Positions 1 to 7,761 of a DNA stretch of 10,098 nt are shown here, one piece after another. Position 1 is the stretch's first letter. Every line of letters begins with the position of its first letter. The stretch lies in NCBI GenBank assembly GCA_011390385.1, contig JAABSN010000118.1, positions 1 through 10,098 of the forward strand. Direction: 5' to 3'. The notes under the pieces were generated by a model that saw only the letters and a list, made by a program, of their open reading frames with translations, had not been told where the DNA came from and made no database searches. The stretch comes from Thioalkalivibrio nitratireducens (GTDB lineage Bacteria > Pseudomonadota > Gammaproteobacteria > Ectothiorhodospirales > Ectothiorhodospiraceae). Both the position numbers and the translations under genes were made by a program.

Positions 1-1635
1 CTCGGCTGACAGGACGCCGGCGAGTTGAGGGCTGACCTCGCCGGTGACCTCCAGACCCCGTTCCGCCTGAAACTGGGAGATCGCGATCGTCGTTTGCAGC
101 CCGGGCTCGCCGTCCGTATTGCCGGGGTCATAGCCCAGCGCCTCGAGGTGCCTTTGAACCATCTGTGTCAGATTGTCTGAATACAGGTCGTCAGACGACG
201 GGCGGCCTCCAACTGCGGGGGCAGCAGCAGCTGGTGTACTGGCCTGGCCAGGCTGACGCTGCGACCCAGCACCTCCGGTTGCGCCTCCCCCACCGAACAG
301 CCCGCCCATGCCAAGGCCCTCCAGTGCGGATCTCTGTTCGTCGCTCAGACCGCTCATGGCTTCAGCCAACTCATTCATGCCCTGGCTGGTCGCGTCAGTG
401 GCAGCGCCAGCCCCGGCGCTCGTCTGGGCAGTTGTATCGCTGATGGCGGCTGCAGCATCGGCCATCGGGTTGGAGATCGTATAGTTCTCAGGGATGTAGC
501 TACCCTCGCAGTAGCCTTCGGGTTCCGGACGCGTGTAGTGCCGAAGTATGCGGCTGGTTGATCTGGTCCGCTGCTGCACTCCATACGGTGTCCGAATTTC
601 CGTGGTCTCGTCCATCGCTACCGGCAGTCCCTCACTGAGCACCTGATGATTGAACAGACCTCCAAGCAGAGACTGCGAGCTCGAGCTTGAGCGCAGTGCT
701 GCGGCGAATTGTTCGTAAAATCCCCGGACGGTATCGACACCAGGCGCCTCCGGCGAAACCCAGGCAAGCCCTTGGGTGGCAATCGTAGGACTCATGGCCG
801 ACATCAATCCGGCGAAGCCCCCACTGCCTGGCTCGCCTGAAGCCCCGGCAGCGCTTGCGAGAAAATCAAGTTTGAAGGATAACTCGTATGTAACGGCGTG
901 CAGCGTCTCGGACAGGACCTCGTCAAAGTCACTGCTGTCTCGTCTGGTGACATTATCTCCGTCGCCTTCGCTTCCAAGCGACAGCAAACCACCGTCCTCG
1001 CCAAGCGACTGCGCCAACAGCAGGTCCGTGACAAGGGCTGTCTCGGCTTCGTGATCGATGATCTCCATCACGCCGTCTGTCTGCCCGGGAGGGAAGCGCA
1101 CGTCCAAAGTCTGCGCCACGGGCAAAGTCTCAGACGCCGCTCGCATCGTCATACGGCATGTAGAATAAACAATGTTGAAAGGTGTTCTCTCGACTTCAGT
1201 GTCGGGCTCACAAACATCTCTCGCGAAATCTTCATAGGCCCTTAGATCGTCCATCGTCAGTATATCGGGGACGACAGACAGACCCGCAGCTGCGGCAAAG
1301 TGAAGCGCCAAAGTGCCCAATCGCTCGCCTGGTGCTATGGACACACCAGGTCGCTCGCACAGTACCGTCTCCAGTACTTGTTGGTTCACGCCTGCAAACG
1401 TAGTGGCAATGCCCGCGAATTGATCGCTTGGCCGACTGGTCGTGTACCCTTCGGCGAAGTACAGCTCCTGCGCAACAACATTGGATGAACTCAGCGCCGG
1501 GAGCACCACCAGCAATATACCGGACACCCCGCAGGCCAACCGACGACATTCCCTGGCAATGTCGCCCTTTGTGCACCGCTGATCCGTCGCTGCATCTTGT
1601 GACCGCTGACTGACGTTGCTCGGCGCGATGCTCAT
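1..1635 (-). CDS. Large exported protein with C-terminal peptidoglycan-binding-like domain (partial, runs off left edge)
   Basis: An open frame of 545 codons without a stop runs from ATG at 1635 to the window edge, so the C-terminus is missing. The start has a good ribosome binding site (GAAAGGAG, 6 nt upstream). The N-terminus has a long, Arg-containing n-region, a hydrophobic stretch at about residues 35-49 and a plausible signal peptidase site near VVA-QE (residue 55). An in-frame TTG at Leu33 would give a more usual signal peptide and is an alternative start. Residues about 60-440 match no family I recognise; scattered cysteines suggest an exported, disulfide-containing protein. A Gly/Ala/Pro-rich linker (about 440-480) leads to a domain at about 485-545 (LTQMVQRHLEALGYDPGNTD and onward). 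Its LGYDPGNTDG and ISQFQAERGLEVTGE motifs are typical of the peptidoglycan-binding domain 1 fold. It is the second gene of an operon, 27 bp after its neighbour, which carries a copy of this domain. The domain call is fairly sure; the overall function is unknown. Confidence 0.85.
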   Translation of the reverse strand, partial: MSIAPSNVSQRSQDAATDQRCTKGDIARECRRLACGVSGILLVVLPALSSSNVVAQELYFAEGYTTSRPSDQFAGIATTFAGVNQQVLETVLCERPGVSIAPGERLGTLALHFAAAAGLSVVPDILTMDDLRAYEDFARDVCEPDTEVERTPFNIVYSTCRMTMRAASETLPVAQTLDVRFPPGQTDGVMEIIDHEAETALVTDLLLAQSLGEDGGLLSLGSEGDGDNVTRRDSSDFDEVLSETLHAVTYELSFKLDFLASAAGASGEPGSGGFAGLMSAMSPTIATQGLAWVSPEAPGVDTVRGFYEQFAAALRSSSSSQSLLGGLFNHQVLSEGLPVAMDETTEIRTPYGVQQRTRSTSRILRHYTRPEPEGYCEGSYIPENYTISNPMADAAAAISDTTAQTSAGAGAATDATSQGMNELAEAMSGLSDEQRSALEGLGMGGLFGGGGATGGAGSQRQPGQASTPAAAAPAVGGRPSSDDLYSDNLTQMVQRHLEALGYDPGNTDGEPGLQTTIAISQFQAERGLEVTGEVSPQLAGVLSAE

Positions 1636-1662
1636 GGTCGGCTCCTTTCGATCGATTGGGCT

Positions 1663-2250
1663 TCAGGACGGATTCCGGCATTGCTCGATTTCATCCTCGC
1701 TGAGGCCGAGGTCTTTGGCAGCGGACGAAAGATCTTCAGCCGTCGCATTCACATCGTATACATCGCGAGATGTCCTGGAGATTGCTTGTGCTATGTCGCT
1801 GCCGCCGAAGCGTGCGGCGGTGCGTGTCGCCGCACGCATCAGGCTGCCGAATCCGCGCTTCTGCTTGTTGGCCTCCTGCGCGGCAGCGATCTTCTCCTGC
1901 AGGCACGCCTGCTGGGCGGCCTGCAGTGCAGCGGGGTCGCGTTGTGGCGGTGGCGCCGCGGTCGGACGCGCCTGGCTGGCAGCCGCCGGCGAGTTCTGTT
2001 GCCTGATGGCCGCCTTGATGATGCCGGCGAGTTGCGGGCTGGGTTCGCCTGTGACGTCGAGATCGTTTTCGGCCTGAAATTTGGATATGGCGACTACAGT
2101 CTTGGTCGATGCTTCCCCATCAGTGTTTCCCGGGTCGTAACCGAGTGCGGCCAGATCCTGTTGGATCACCTGAGTGAGTTCATCGGCAGTCGCCAGTCCC
2201 GGAAGCAGAGCCATTGCGAACAACATCGCCGCTAAAGTATTTATCCGCAT
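1663..2250 (-). CDS. Small exported peptidoglycan-binding-domain protein
   Basis: A 195-aa protein with a clear signal peptide: MRIN, a hydrophobic core, and cleavage near GLATA-DE after residue 22. Residues 25-80 form a peptidoglycan-binding domain 1-like module with the motifs LGYDPGNTDGE, AISKFQAEN and DVTGE. A Pro/Ala/Gln-rich linker follows (about 84-105), then a charged helical region (106-135). The C-terminal segment ends in LGLSEDEIEQC. Cys116 and Cys191 could form a disulfide. There is no hydrolase or lytic transglycosylase domain, so the protein more likely binds or scaffolds cell wall than cuts it. The start is supported by a strong ribosome binding site (GAGGAGAG, about 5 nt upstream) and by the signal peptide beginning directly at the ATG. 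It is the first gene of a two-gene operon; its domain is 36/54 identical to the one in the downstream gene. A periplasmic or outer-membrane-associated location is inferred from the signal peptide. Confidence 0.88.
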   Translation of the reverse strand: MRINTLAAMLFAMALLPGLATADELTQVIQQDLAALGYDPGNTDGEASTKTVVAISKFQAENDLDVTGEPSPQLAGIIKAAIRQQNSPAAASQARPTAAPPPQRDPAALQAAQQACLQEKIAAAQEANKQKRGFGSLMRAATRTAARFGGSDIAQAISRTSRDVYDVNATAEDLSSAAKDLGLSEDEIEQCRNPS

Positions 2251-2571
2251 GCTTCTCTCCTCTGGTGTGACCGCGATCTGAGTTTCGCGCGGCGGCGTCT
2301 ACGAGTCGCTCACAGGCTGCATTACCGCCTCCCGGCGCAGGTCGTGGGAATCGGTGCGACGTGCTTTCCCAAAGCTCTCAGCATCTAAAGCGCAGCCCAG
2401 CGACAAATCCGCCACCGGGAGGCACCAAGGGTTCGTTGCCGGCTACAGCGCGAATCAGGGTCGGCAGTCGGGCGGCTGCTCGCGGGTAGCACCCCAATGG
2501 CGGATCGGGCAACGCCAGTGCGCTTATAGCAAGACCAATACCGCAGAACCTCGACTGAAAAGGACATCACC
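2251..2571. other. Divergent intergenic region, no gene seen
   Basis: This 321-bp gap separates the minus-strand operon starting at 2250 from the plus-strand operon starting at 2572, so it should hold both promoters. I see no convincing consensus -35/-10 pair on either strand. A TTATAG element at 2524-2529 could be a -10 for the plus-strand gene, but no matching -35 lies 16-18 bp upstream. The short open frames in it lack coding character. Confidence 0.5.
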
Positions 2572-3078
2572 ATGCGCAAGATCACCCGCGTCCTTGGCCT
2601 CGCCGCGTTCATTGCCCTCGTGCCCGCCTACCAGGCCGCGGCAAAAGCCGAGGAGCCAAAGGCCCTCGAAGGATTCGAAGGCCTGGTGGTCGGCATGACC
2701 GAAGCCGAGCTCCTGGAAGCCTTTCCCGACGGCAAACTGTCTTTCGCCGACAGGAATTTCGACATATACCCGCACCTCGGGGATTTCACGCGCGGTGATG
2801 AGGAACTTGAAAACAGGCTGACAGGCGCTGAGATCAGACCGGAAATCGCCGATGAGCGCGACACCTGCCTGGCTTTCCACGACGAGGTCTTGCCGATCCT
2901 GGTCGAGCGATTCGGCGAGCCGGATTCCCAGGCCAAGGCGCTCGAATCGGACTGGGCGGTGATCGACTCGAGCTGGGTTATGAAAGACAACGGCATGATC
3001 GGCATCGTCGCGCGTTTCGTCGATGCGCGCGGTACATGCGACGCAATGATCGGCTTCAGGGGCTCGAACGTCCGTTAG
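2572..3078 (+). CDS. Secreted protein of unknown function
   Basis: A 168-aa protein with a signal peptide: MRK, hydrophobic residues 8-20, and likely cleavage after Ala24 or Ala26 in YQAAAKAEE. The mature part begins with a GLVVGMTEAELLEAFPDGK segment. Short GMTxxELLxxFP-like motifs of this kind occur in small periplasmic or lipoprotein-like domains, but I cannot assign a family. There is no lipobox cysteine. Cys99 (DTCLAF) and Cys156 (GTCDAM) are the only cysteines in the mature part and could pair. An ILVERFGEP stretch (110-117) separates the two halves. The start is chosen from AAAAGGAC about 7 nt upstream and the signal peptide position. The gene lies 15 bp upstream of a membrane protein gene on the same strand and is probably co-transcribed with it, suggesting a joint envelope role. 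That role is inferred from context alone. Confidence 0.85.
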   Translation: MRKITRVLGLAAFIALVPAYQAAAKAEEPKALEGFEGLVVGMTEAELLEAFPDGKLSFADRNFDIYPHLGDFTRGDEELENRLTGAEIRPEIADERDTCLAFHDEVLPILVERFGEPDSQAKALESDWAVIDSSWVMKDNGMIGIVARFVDARGTCDAMIGFRGSNVR

Positions 3079-3093
3079 CTGCGGATCGCAAAG

Positions 3094-4353
3094 ATGAGCA
3101 GAAAACACGCGCATCTGGACGTCGAGCAACTCAGCGAGGGCAATATGCTCCCACTCGAGGTTGCCTGGCGTTGGTCCGGCGCGAGCCTTATAGCGATCTT
3201 CGGACTGGCCGCCGTATTCCTGGTACTTGCCTTCATGGCCGGCGAACTGATCCCCGAGAATGCGTTCGGCGAACATACGGCGCCGGTCAAGGCGCTCCTG
3301 CCGGTGGCGCTGATTGTCGTGGCCTCGCGTCGGCTGTGGCGCGGCCTGGCGGGATGGAAGACTGAGAGCCGCGCCGTGATCGATGGCCGTAGCGTGACCG
3401 TCACGACGAAGCGGTGGCTCAAAAGTCACCAGTGGTCAGAGCCCCTCGCCAACTACGACGGTGTGCGCTGGCAGCGCTACAAAATCCAGACGAGCACGCG
3501 TGATGTCCCGGTGACACGCGACGAACAGCGTTTCCGGTACGTGATCGAACTGGCCCATCCGGATGAGGCCAAGACCATTCCCCTGGCAGTTAAGACCACC
3601 GGCCGGCGCCATGTCTTGGAATACCTGATCGAGCGCGCCACCACGCGAGGGGCAGCCCGTCGATCGGCGCATCACGCAGCCGAAAGTGATCTGCGACCGT
3701 TGTGGGAGACACTGGCCGCATCACTGGGTCTCCCCGCCATCGACGCGCGCGATGGCGCCAGCGAGGTTCGCCAGGCCGTCGACCTGGACAAGTCGATCAG
3801 ACAACGGGTCGATGAAGGCAGCATTACCGTCGACTGGAACGATGACGCACCACCGCCTTCGCTGGCCGTGGAGCAGCGCGGCAGCGCCGACGATCCTGCA
3901 TCACAGGAACTGCACGTGACCATCCACGCCGCCAGCGTTCCCAAGCCGGTGTTCTATATCTTGGGTGGCATGGGCGGTTTCTTCTTGTTTCTGGGTGTAT
4001 GGAACCTGGAGTTCCGCCCGGTTTTCGCCGGGCTGTTGCTTGGGGGCGTAGCGTTCGGCATCTGGTACCTGCAGCGGAAGAATCCCAACCGAATCATCAT
4101 CACGCGCAAGGAAGTCCGCCACGAAGATCGGCTGGTGCAACGGCGCAGCTTCGTCTTGCCATTGTCCGAAATCGAAAGCATCAATGTCCGCGATCGGGAC
4201 TCCGAATTGACGAATTCCAGAACGCTCAAGCTTTCCGGCAAGGAACTGCTGCTCTCCACCGACCACACCGAACGCGCCATGGGTGCCGGACTGAAAGATG
4301 ACGAGCTCGAATGGCTTCGTGGCTACCTGGTTGCAGCCATTGCCAAGGCCTGA
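3094..4353 (+). CDS. Integral membrane protein with two TM-hairpin plus beta-domain modules
   Basis: A 419-aa protein with four predicted membrane segments, at about residues 29-49, 66-82, 284-303 and 309-326. Each pair is followed by a charged, beta-rich soluble part: about 92-185 (beginning ESRAVIDGRSVTVTT) and about 330-415 (beginning NRIIITRKEVRHEDRL). The two halves follow the same plan, two TM helices then strands around an R.(V/I)ID/T..(V/S)V core. This resembles bacterial PH-like (bPH/YcxB-like) membrane proteins and suggests internal duplication. Residues 190-260 form a hydrophilic linker between modules. The C-terminus (LKDDELEWLRGYLVAAIAKA) is an amphipathic helix, as expected at the end of a PH-like fold. 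The ribosome binding site before ATG 3094 is weak. An in-frame ATG at 3145 (Met18) has GAGG 6 nt upstream and would keep every membrane segment, so it is a real alternative start. Second gene of the pair with 2572-3078. Function unknown. Confidence 0.85.
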   Translation: MSRKHAHLDVEQLSEGNMLPLEVAWRWSGASLIAIFGLAAVFLVLAFMAGELIPENAFGEHTAPVKALLPVALIVVASRRLWRGLAGWKTESRAVIDGRSVTVTTKRWLKSHQWSEPLANYDGVRWQRYKIQTSTRDVPVTRDEQRFRYVIELAHPDEAKTIPLAVKTTGRRHVLEYLIERATTRGAARRSAHHAAESDLRPLWETLAASLGLPAIDARDGASEVRQAVDLDKSIRQRVDEGSITVDWNDDAPPPSLAVEQRGSADDPASQELHVTIHAASVPKPVFYILGGMGGFFLFLGVWNLEFRPVFAGLLLGGVAFGIWYLQRKNPNRIIITRKEVRHEDRLVQRRSFVLPLSEIESINVRDRDSELTNSRTLKLSGKELLLSTDHTERAMGAGLKDDELEWLRGYLVAAIAKA

Positions 4354-4426
4354 GGCCGACTGCGTCACCGCGCTCGAAGCTTTACTGGGGATCGCGTCAG
4401 TCGAGTTTGCGGGGTAACGGACCGAA

Positions 4427-6967
4427 TCAGAGCCGGCAGGCGGCCTGGTAGATCGGATCCACCGGCAGCCCCGCCAGCAGCGCCCGCGCATCGAGCATCC
4501 ATTGCTCGCCTTCGGCTTCGGCGCCCTGTGCTTCCAGCGCCAGGGCCGCCAGGCAGCGGGCCACGCCGATCGCATAGGCCTGGCTATCTGATGTTCCCAG
4601 TATTTCCAGCGCCTGGCGGGCGGCCTGTTCGGCGGCCGCCGCGTCCCCCGCCTGCAGGTCTGCATAAGCGAGGGAGATGAGCGGGTACGCAGTCATGAAG
4701 TGCCCAGGCAGTACTGCATTGAAGATCTCATGTGCCCGGCGGTGCAGCGGTACGGCCTCTGCGAAGCGGCCCTGGCGGCCGACCACCGTGGCGAGGTTCT
4801 GGTACTGGCCGGCAACGCTGCGGTGCTCGCGGCCGTACTTCTGTTCCGACAACTCGAGCAGCTCGCGGAAGACCTGCTCGGCACGCTCCTGCTCCCCCGC
4901 CCTCATGTGAAGCACGCCGAGGTTGTTCAAGGCCGTCAGCGTTGCACCATGCTGCCGACCCAGCCGGGCTTCATAGATGTCGAGCGCGGCGCGAAACTCC
5001 CTCGTCGCGGTTTCGAAGTCCCGGTAGTTGGATGCTGCGGTGGCGGCCTGTACATGGATCAACGCCATCGAGAGGCTGTCTGCGCCAAAAAGCTCGTTCG
5101 CCAGGGCTCGGGCCTCCTCCAGGAGCGCCGCGGCTTCAGGCGGATCGGGCTCATCGAGCAGGCCGGACAGTGCCGCCAGGGCGTTGATCAGCGGCCGGGA
5201 ATGCTCCTCAGGCGCTTGTCGCATCTTGTCGATGCCCAGCGCGTAAAGCCGCGCGCTTTCCTCAAAGTTGCCCAGCGCTTCCAGCAGGGCCGCGACGCCG
5301 GCCTCCGCGGCGCCCACCCGGGCATGGGATTCCGGAAACAGCCGCCTGGCTAGCGCCAGTTCCTCCTCGCGATAACCCAGCGCCGCCGCGTAGTCGCCAA
5401 TAGCCTGGTGTTGCTGCGCGAGCATCACGAGCCCCGCGAGCGCTTCGCGCGCGTTGTCACCGTGAAGCTCGCGCTTGATCGCCAGCGCCTTTTCACCCAG
5501 TTCAATGGCCTCGCGGTGCTGGTCCAGGCTCGCATAGACGCCCGCGATCGAGTCGAGCAGCGAGGCCTGCAGCGCGGGGTCGTCGATGTCCCCCGAACCC
5601 AGGCGTGCCACGCCGAGATCCAGCGCCTCGACCACCGTGATACTGCTGCCACGTTCCGGGTCCGCCGGGGTAAACGGGTCCGGGCTGCGCAGCAGGTCCA
5701 CCATGAAGCTCTCCGCAGCCTGTGCGCGTCGCTTCTCGAACTCGAGCTGGCGGTTGTAGACGGTCAGTGTGGCCAGGTAGCCGGCGACCGCGAGGATCGC
5801 TACGGTGATCGCAGGAACCATCCAGGGACGCCGGCGCGCGAGCTTGGCGAAGCGATAGCCGAGGGTGTCGGGGCGGGCCACGATCGGCCGGTGATCGAGA
5901 TAGCGCTGCAAGTCGTCGCGCATGTCGAGCGCGGATGCGTAGCGACGACCGGGATCGTCATGCATGGCCATGCCGATGATGGCGTCGAGATCGCCCGTCA
6001 CTTCACGCCGCAGCTTGCCGTCGTCCAATGACCGGCTCGGGAGCGGTGTCTCAACGTACCCAGGCAGCCGGAGATCACGGAACGGACGCTTGCCGGTGAT
6101 CAATTCATAGGCCACCAGCCCGACCTGGTAGATGTCCGAGGCGGTAGTGACCGGTTGGCCGGCGTGTTGCTCGGGGCTGCCGTACCCCGGCGTGAGCAGC
6201 GCAACCCCGGTGCGGGTAAGTGTGCCACCGCCCGGCACCGCATCCGGGTCAAGCAGCTTGGAGATGCCGAAATCGAGCAACGAGACGTGCCCTTCCGCGG
6301 TGACCAGGATGTTCGAGGGCTTGATGTCGCGGTGCACCACCAGGTGCTTGTGGGCGTGGTGCAAAGCCTCGAGCACTCGCATCAACAGCCTGATGCGCCC
6401 GCGCAGCTCGACACCGCCCTCGTCGCAGTAGCGGGTGATCGGCTGGCCGTCGACGAACTCCAGCACAAGGTACGGTCGCCCATCCTCCAGCGCGCCGCCG
6501 TCGAGGATGCGCGCAATCGCGGGATGTTCGAGGGTCGACAGGATCTGCCGCTCGGCCCGGAATCGGGCCACCACGTCATCGGTGTCCAGCCCGCGGCGCA
6601 GGACCTTGAAGGCGGCCTTCTGGTCAAAGTTGCCGTCCGCCCTCTGGGCCAGGTAGACGGTAGCCAGGCCACCGCGCGCAAGCCGGCGGATGAGGCGCCA
6701 GTCATCGACACACTGGCCTGACAGGTCCTCGCCTGCCGTAGCTTCCTCCGCCAGGACGTCTCGCCACAAGGTCCCGCGCGCGGTATCGAATGCGCCGAAC
6801 AGCTTCTCGTCCGGCGTGCGCGACGCCGCCAGCAAGGCCATGACGCGCCGTTCCAGCTGCGGGTTGCCCGCCGACTCCTCCCGCACGAACCGCGCCCGCT
6901 CCGCGGCGGGCTGGAGCAGCGCTGCACCGAAAATCCGGTCAGCGATTATGTCGAACGATTTGCTCAA
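4427..6967 (-). CDS. Hanks-type Ser/Thr protein kinase with one TM helix and C-terminal TPR array
   Basis: An 846-aa membrane-anchored kinase. Residues 1-85 are a helical leader typical of these kinases (LLQPAAERARFVREE...RRVMALLAAS). The kinase domain spans about 91-355: nucleotide loop LARGGLATVYLA (97-107; Ala replaces the outer glycines of GxGxxG), Lys121 in AAFKVLRRG, Glu139, catalytic loop HRDIKPSN (212-219), DFG (232-234), SPE (264-266), Asp278 and a late Arg at 341-342. All catalytic residues are present, so activity is expected. A single TM helix lies at about 382-404. About 470-840 holds kinesin-light-chain-type TPRs with roughly 42-residue spacing, placed outside the cytoplasm if the kinase is inside. 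The start is TTG at 6967: its frame has a stop at 6971-6973 just upstream, and the conserved leader begins immediately after it. TTG overlaps the sigma gene's TGA by 4 bp, which implies translational coupling. Substrate inferred to be the adjacent sigma factor. Confidence 0.93.
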   Translation of the reverse strand: MSKSFDIIADRIFGAALLQPAAERARFVREESAGNPQLERRVMALLAASRTPDEKLFGAFDTARGTLWRDVLAEEATAGEDLSGQCVDDWRLIRRLARGGLATVYLAQRADGNFDQKAAFKVLRRGLDTDDVVARFRAERQILSTLEHPAIARILDGGALEDGRPYLVLEFVDGQPITRYCDEGGVELRGRIRLLMRVLEALHHAHKHLVVHRDIKPSNILVTAEGHVSLLDFGISKLLDPDAVPGGGTLTRTGVALLTPGYGSPEQHAGQPVTTASDIYQVGLVAYELITGKRPFRDLRLPGYVETPLPSRSLDDGKLRREVTGDLDAIIGMAMHDDPGRRYASALDMRDDLQRYLDHRPIVARPDTLGYRFAKLARRRPWMVPAITVAILAVAGYLATLTVYNRQLEFEKRRAQAAESFMVDLLRSPDPFTPADPERGSSITVVEALDLGVARLGSGDIDDPALQASLLDSIAGVYASLDQHREAIELGEKALAIKRELHGDNAREALAGLVMLAQQHQAIGDYAAALGYREEELALARRLFPESHARVGAAEAGVAALLEALGNFEESARLYALGIDKMRQAPEEHSRPLINALAALSGLLDEPDPPEAAALLEEARALANELFGADSLSMALIHVQAATAASNYRDFETATREFRAALDIYEARLGRQHGATLTALNNLGVLHMRAGEQERAEQVFRELLELSEQKYGREHRSVAGQYQNLATVVGRQGRFAEAVPLHRRAHEIFNAVLPGHFMTAYPLISLAYADLQAGDAAAAEQAARQALEILGTSDSQAYAIGVARCLAALALEAQGAEAEGEQWMLDARALLAGLPVDPIYQAACRL

Positions 6968-7545
6968 TGCTCATCCGGGCCCATCGCTTCCGCCAGGTAC
7001 GCCCTGGCGCGTTGCAAGTCGCGCTCGACCGTGCGGACGGACATGCCCAGCGCTTCCGCCGTGTCCTCGACGCTCAGGCCGGCGAAGTACCGGCACTCGA
7101 TGATCTGCTCCAGCCTCGGGTCGATCTCGGTGATATCCTTCAATGCGCTATCCAGCGCCAGAACCGCCAGGCTGTCGTCGTCTCCTTCGACACGGCTTTC
7201 CTCGAGTTCCACAGGGACATTTCCGCTGCCGCGCTTGTCGGCGCGCTTCCTGCGCGCATGGTCCACGAGCAGGTGGCGCATCACGGCCGAGGCTGCACGC
7301 AGGAAATGCTTGCGATCTTCCCAATGTCCCGTGCCGGACGCCATGCGAACGTAGGCCTCGTGCACGATGGCCGTGGTATTGAGGGTATGTCCAGGCTGTT
7401 CCCGGGTCAGTTGGAAATGCGCCAGGCGTTTCAGCTCGGGGTAGACGACCGCGACGAGTTCGCCGAACGCATTCGGATCATGCCGATCCATGCGCGCCAG
7501 CAGCTCGTTAATACGGCCGTATTTCTCCGCGCTGTGCTCGCTCAT
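6964..7545 (-). CDS. ECF-type RNA polymerase sigma factor (Sigma70_ECF/TIGR02999-like) paired with a Ser/Thr kinase
   Basis: A 193-aa sigma factor. Region 2 spans about 20-100 with the family signature HTLNTTAIVHEAYVRM (53-68), followed by HFLRAASAVMRHLLVDHARR (80-99). Region 4 spans about 130-186 with a helix-turn-helix (GLSVEDTAEALGMSVRTVER, 156-175). These motifs are characteristic of the Sigma70_ECF family (PF07638), a group often encoded beside Hanks-type kinases and related to group ECF43. The acidic residues usual in region 2.2 of ECF factors (as in DAEDLVQE) are replaced by NTTA. In Vibrio parahaemolyticus the ECF43 factor EcfP is activated by threonine phosphorylation there by kinase PknT. 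No anti-sigma factor gene is adjacent. The start is ATG at 7545 after AGGGCGGGA. The stop codon overlaps the kinase start, so the two form an operon. Target promoters are not visible here. Confidence 0.93.
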   Translation of the reverse strand: MSEHSAEKYGRINELLARMDRHDPNAFGELVAVVYPELKRLAHFQLTREQPGHTLNTTAIVHEAYVRMASGTGHWEDRKHFLRAASAVMRHLLVDHARRKRADKRGSGNVPVELEESRVEGDDDSLAVLALDSALKDITEIDPRLEQIIECRYFAGLSVEDTAEALGMSVRTVERDLQRARAYLAEAMGPDEH

Positions 7546-7575
7546 TCCCGCCCTTCAAGCCACTCTGCCGCCCCT

Positions 7576-7607
7576 GCGTGTCGCTGTGCTCTGGGCAAGC
7601 GACACGC
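7576..7607. promoter_or_regulatory. 10-bp perfect inverted repeat in the leader of the sigma-kinase operon
   Basis: GCGTGTCGCT at 7576-7585 is the exact reverse complement of AGCGACACGC at 7598-7607, with a 12-nt spacer. It lies 31-62 bp upstream of the sigma factor start. It could be an operator bound by a dimeric regulator or a hairpin in the mRNA leader. There is no T-run on either side, so an intrinsic terminator is unlikely. A GATAAT (minus strand, 7616-7611) just upstream could be a -10 element, but I see no good -35. Confidence 0.4.
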
Positions 7608-7761
7608 CGGATTATCCGAAGATAGCATCGATCATGGCCCGAAACTGCTGGATCGCCAGCAGGGCCTCGAGCAATACCGAGGCGACGATCCCCCGTCGCC
7701 GCAGCCGAGCGCACGCTGGGCGATCGTCACCGGCATTATCCGGAACACAGGTATCGCGACT

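Noticed and set aside
2378..2440. Minus-strand peptide AGNEPLVPPGGGFVAGLRFRC before a stop, resembling the C-terminal strand of TonB-dependent receptors
   Set aside because: Only about 20 residues look barrel-like, the frame upstream is not coding in character, and the last residue is Cys rather than Phe. Too short to support a gene remnant.
2524..3429. A 301-codon minus-strand open frame opposite the secreted and membrane protein genes
   Set aside because: It is antisense to two genes with good ribosome binding or signal peptide evidence, and its sequence shows no domain or ribosome binding site.
4357..4404. Short inverted repeat CGACTG/CAGTCG between the two convergent operons
   Set aside because: Only six bases pair, with a long loop and no T-run; not convincing as a bidirectional terminator.
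7616..7680. Minus-strand open segment ending VLLEALLAIQQFRAMIDAIFG
   Set aside because: It has protein-like composition but no start, no recognisable family and only about 30 residues before the frame loses coding character. It lies in the likely promoter region of the sigma gene.
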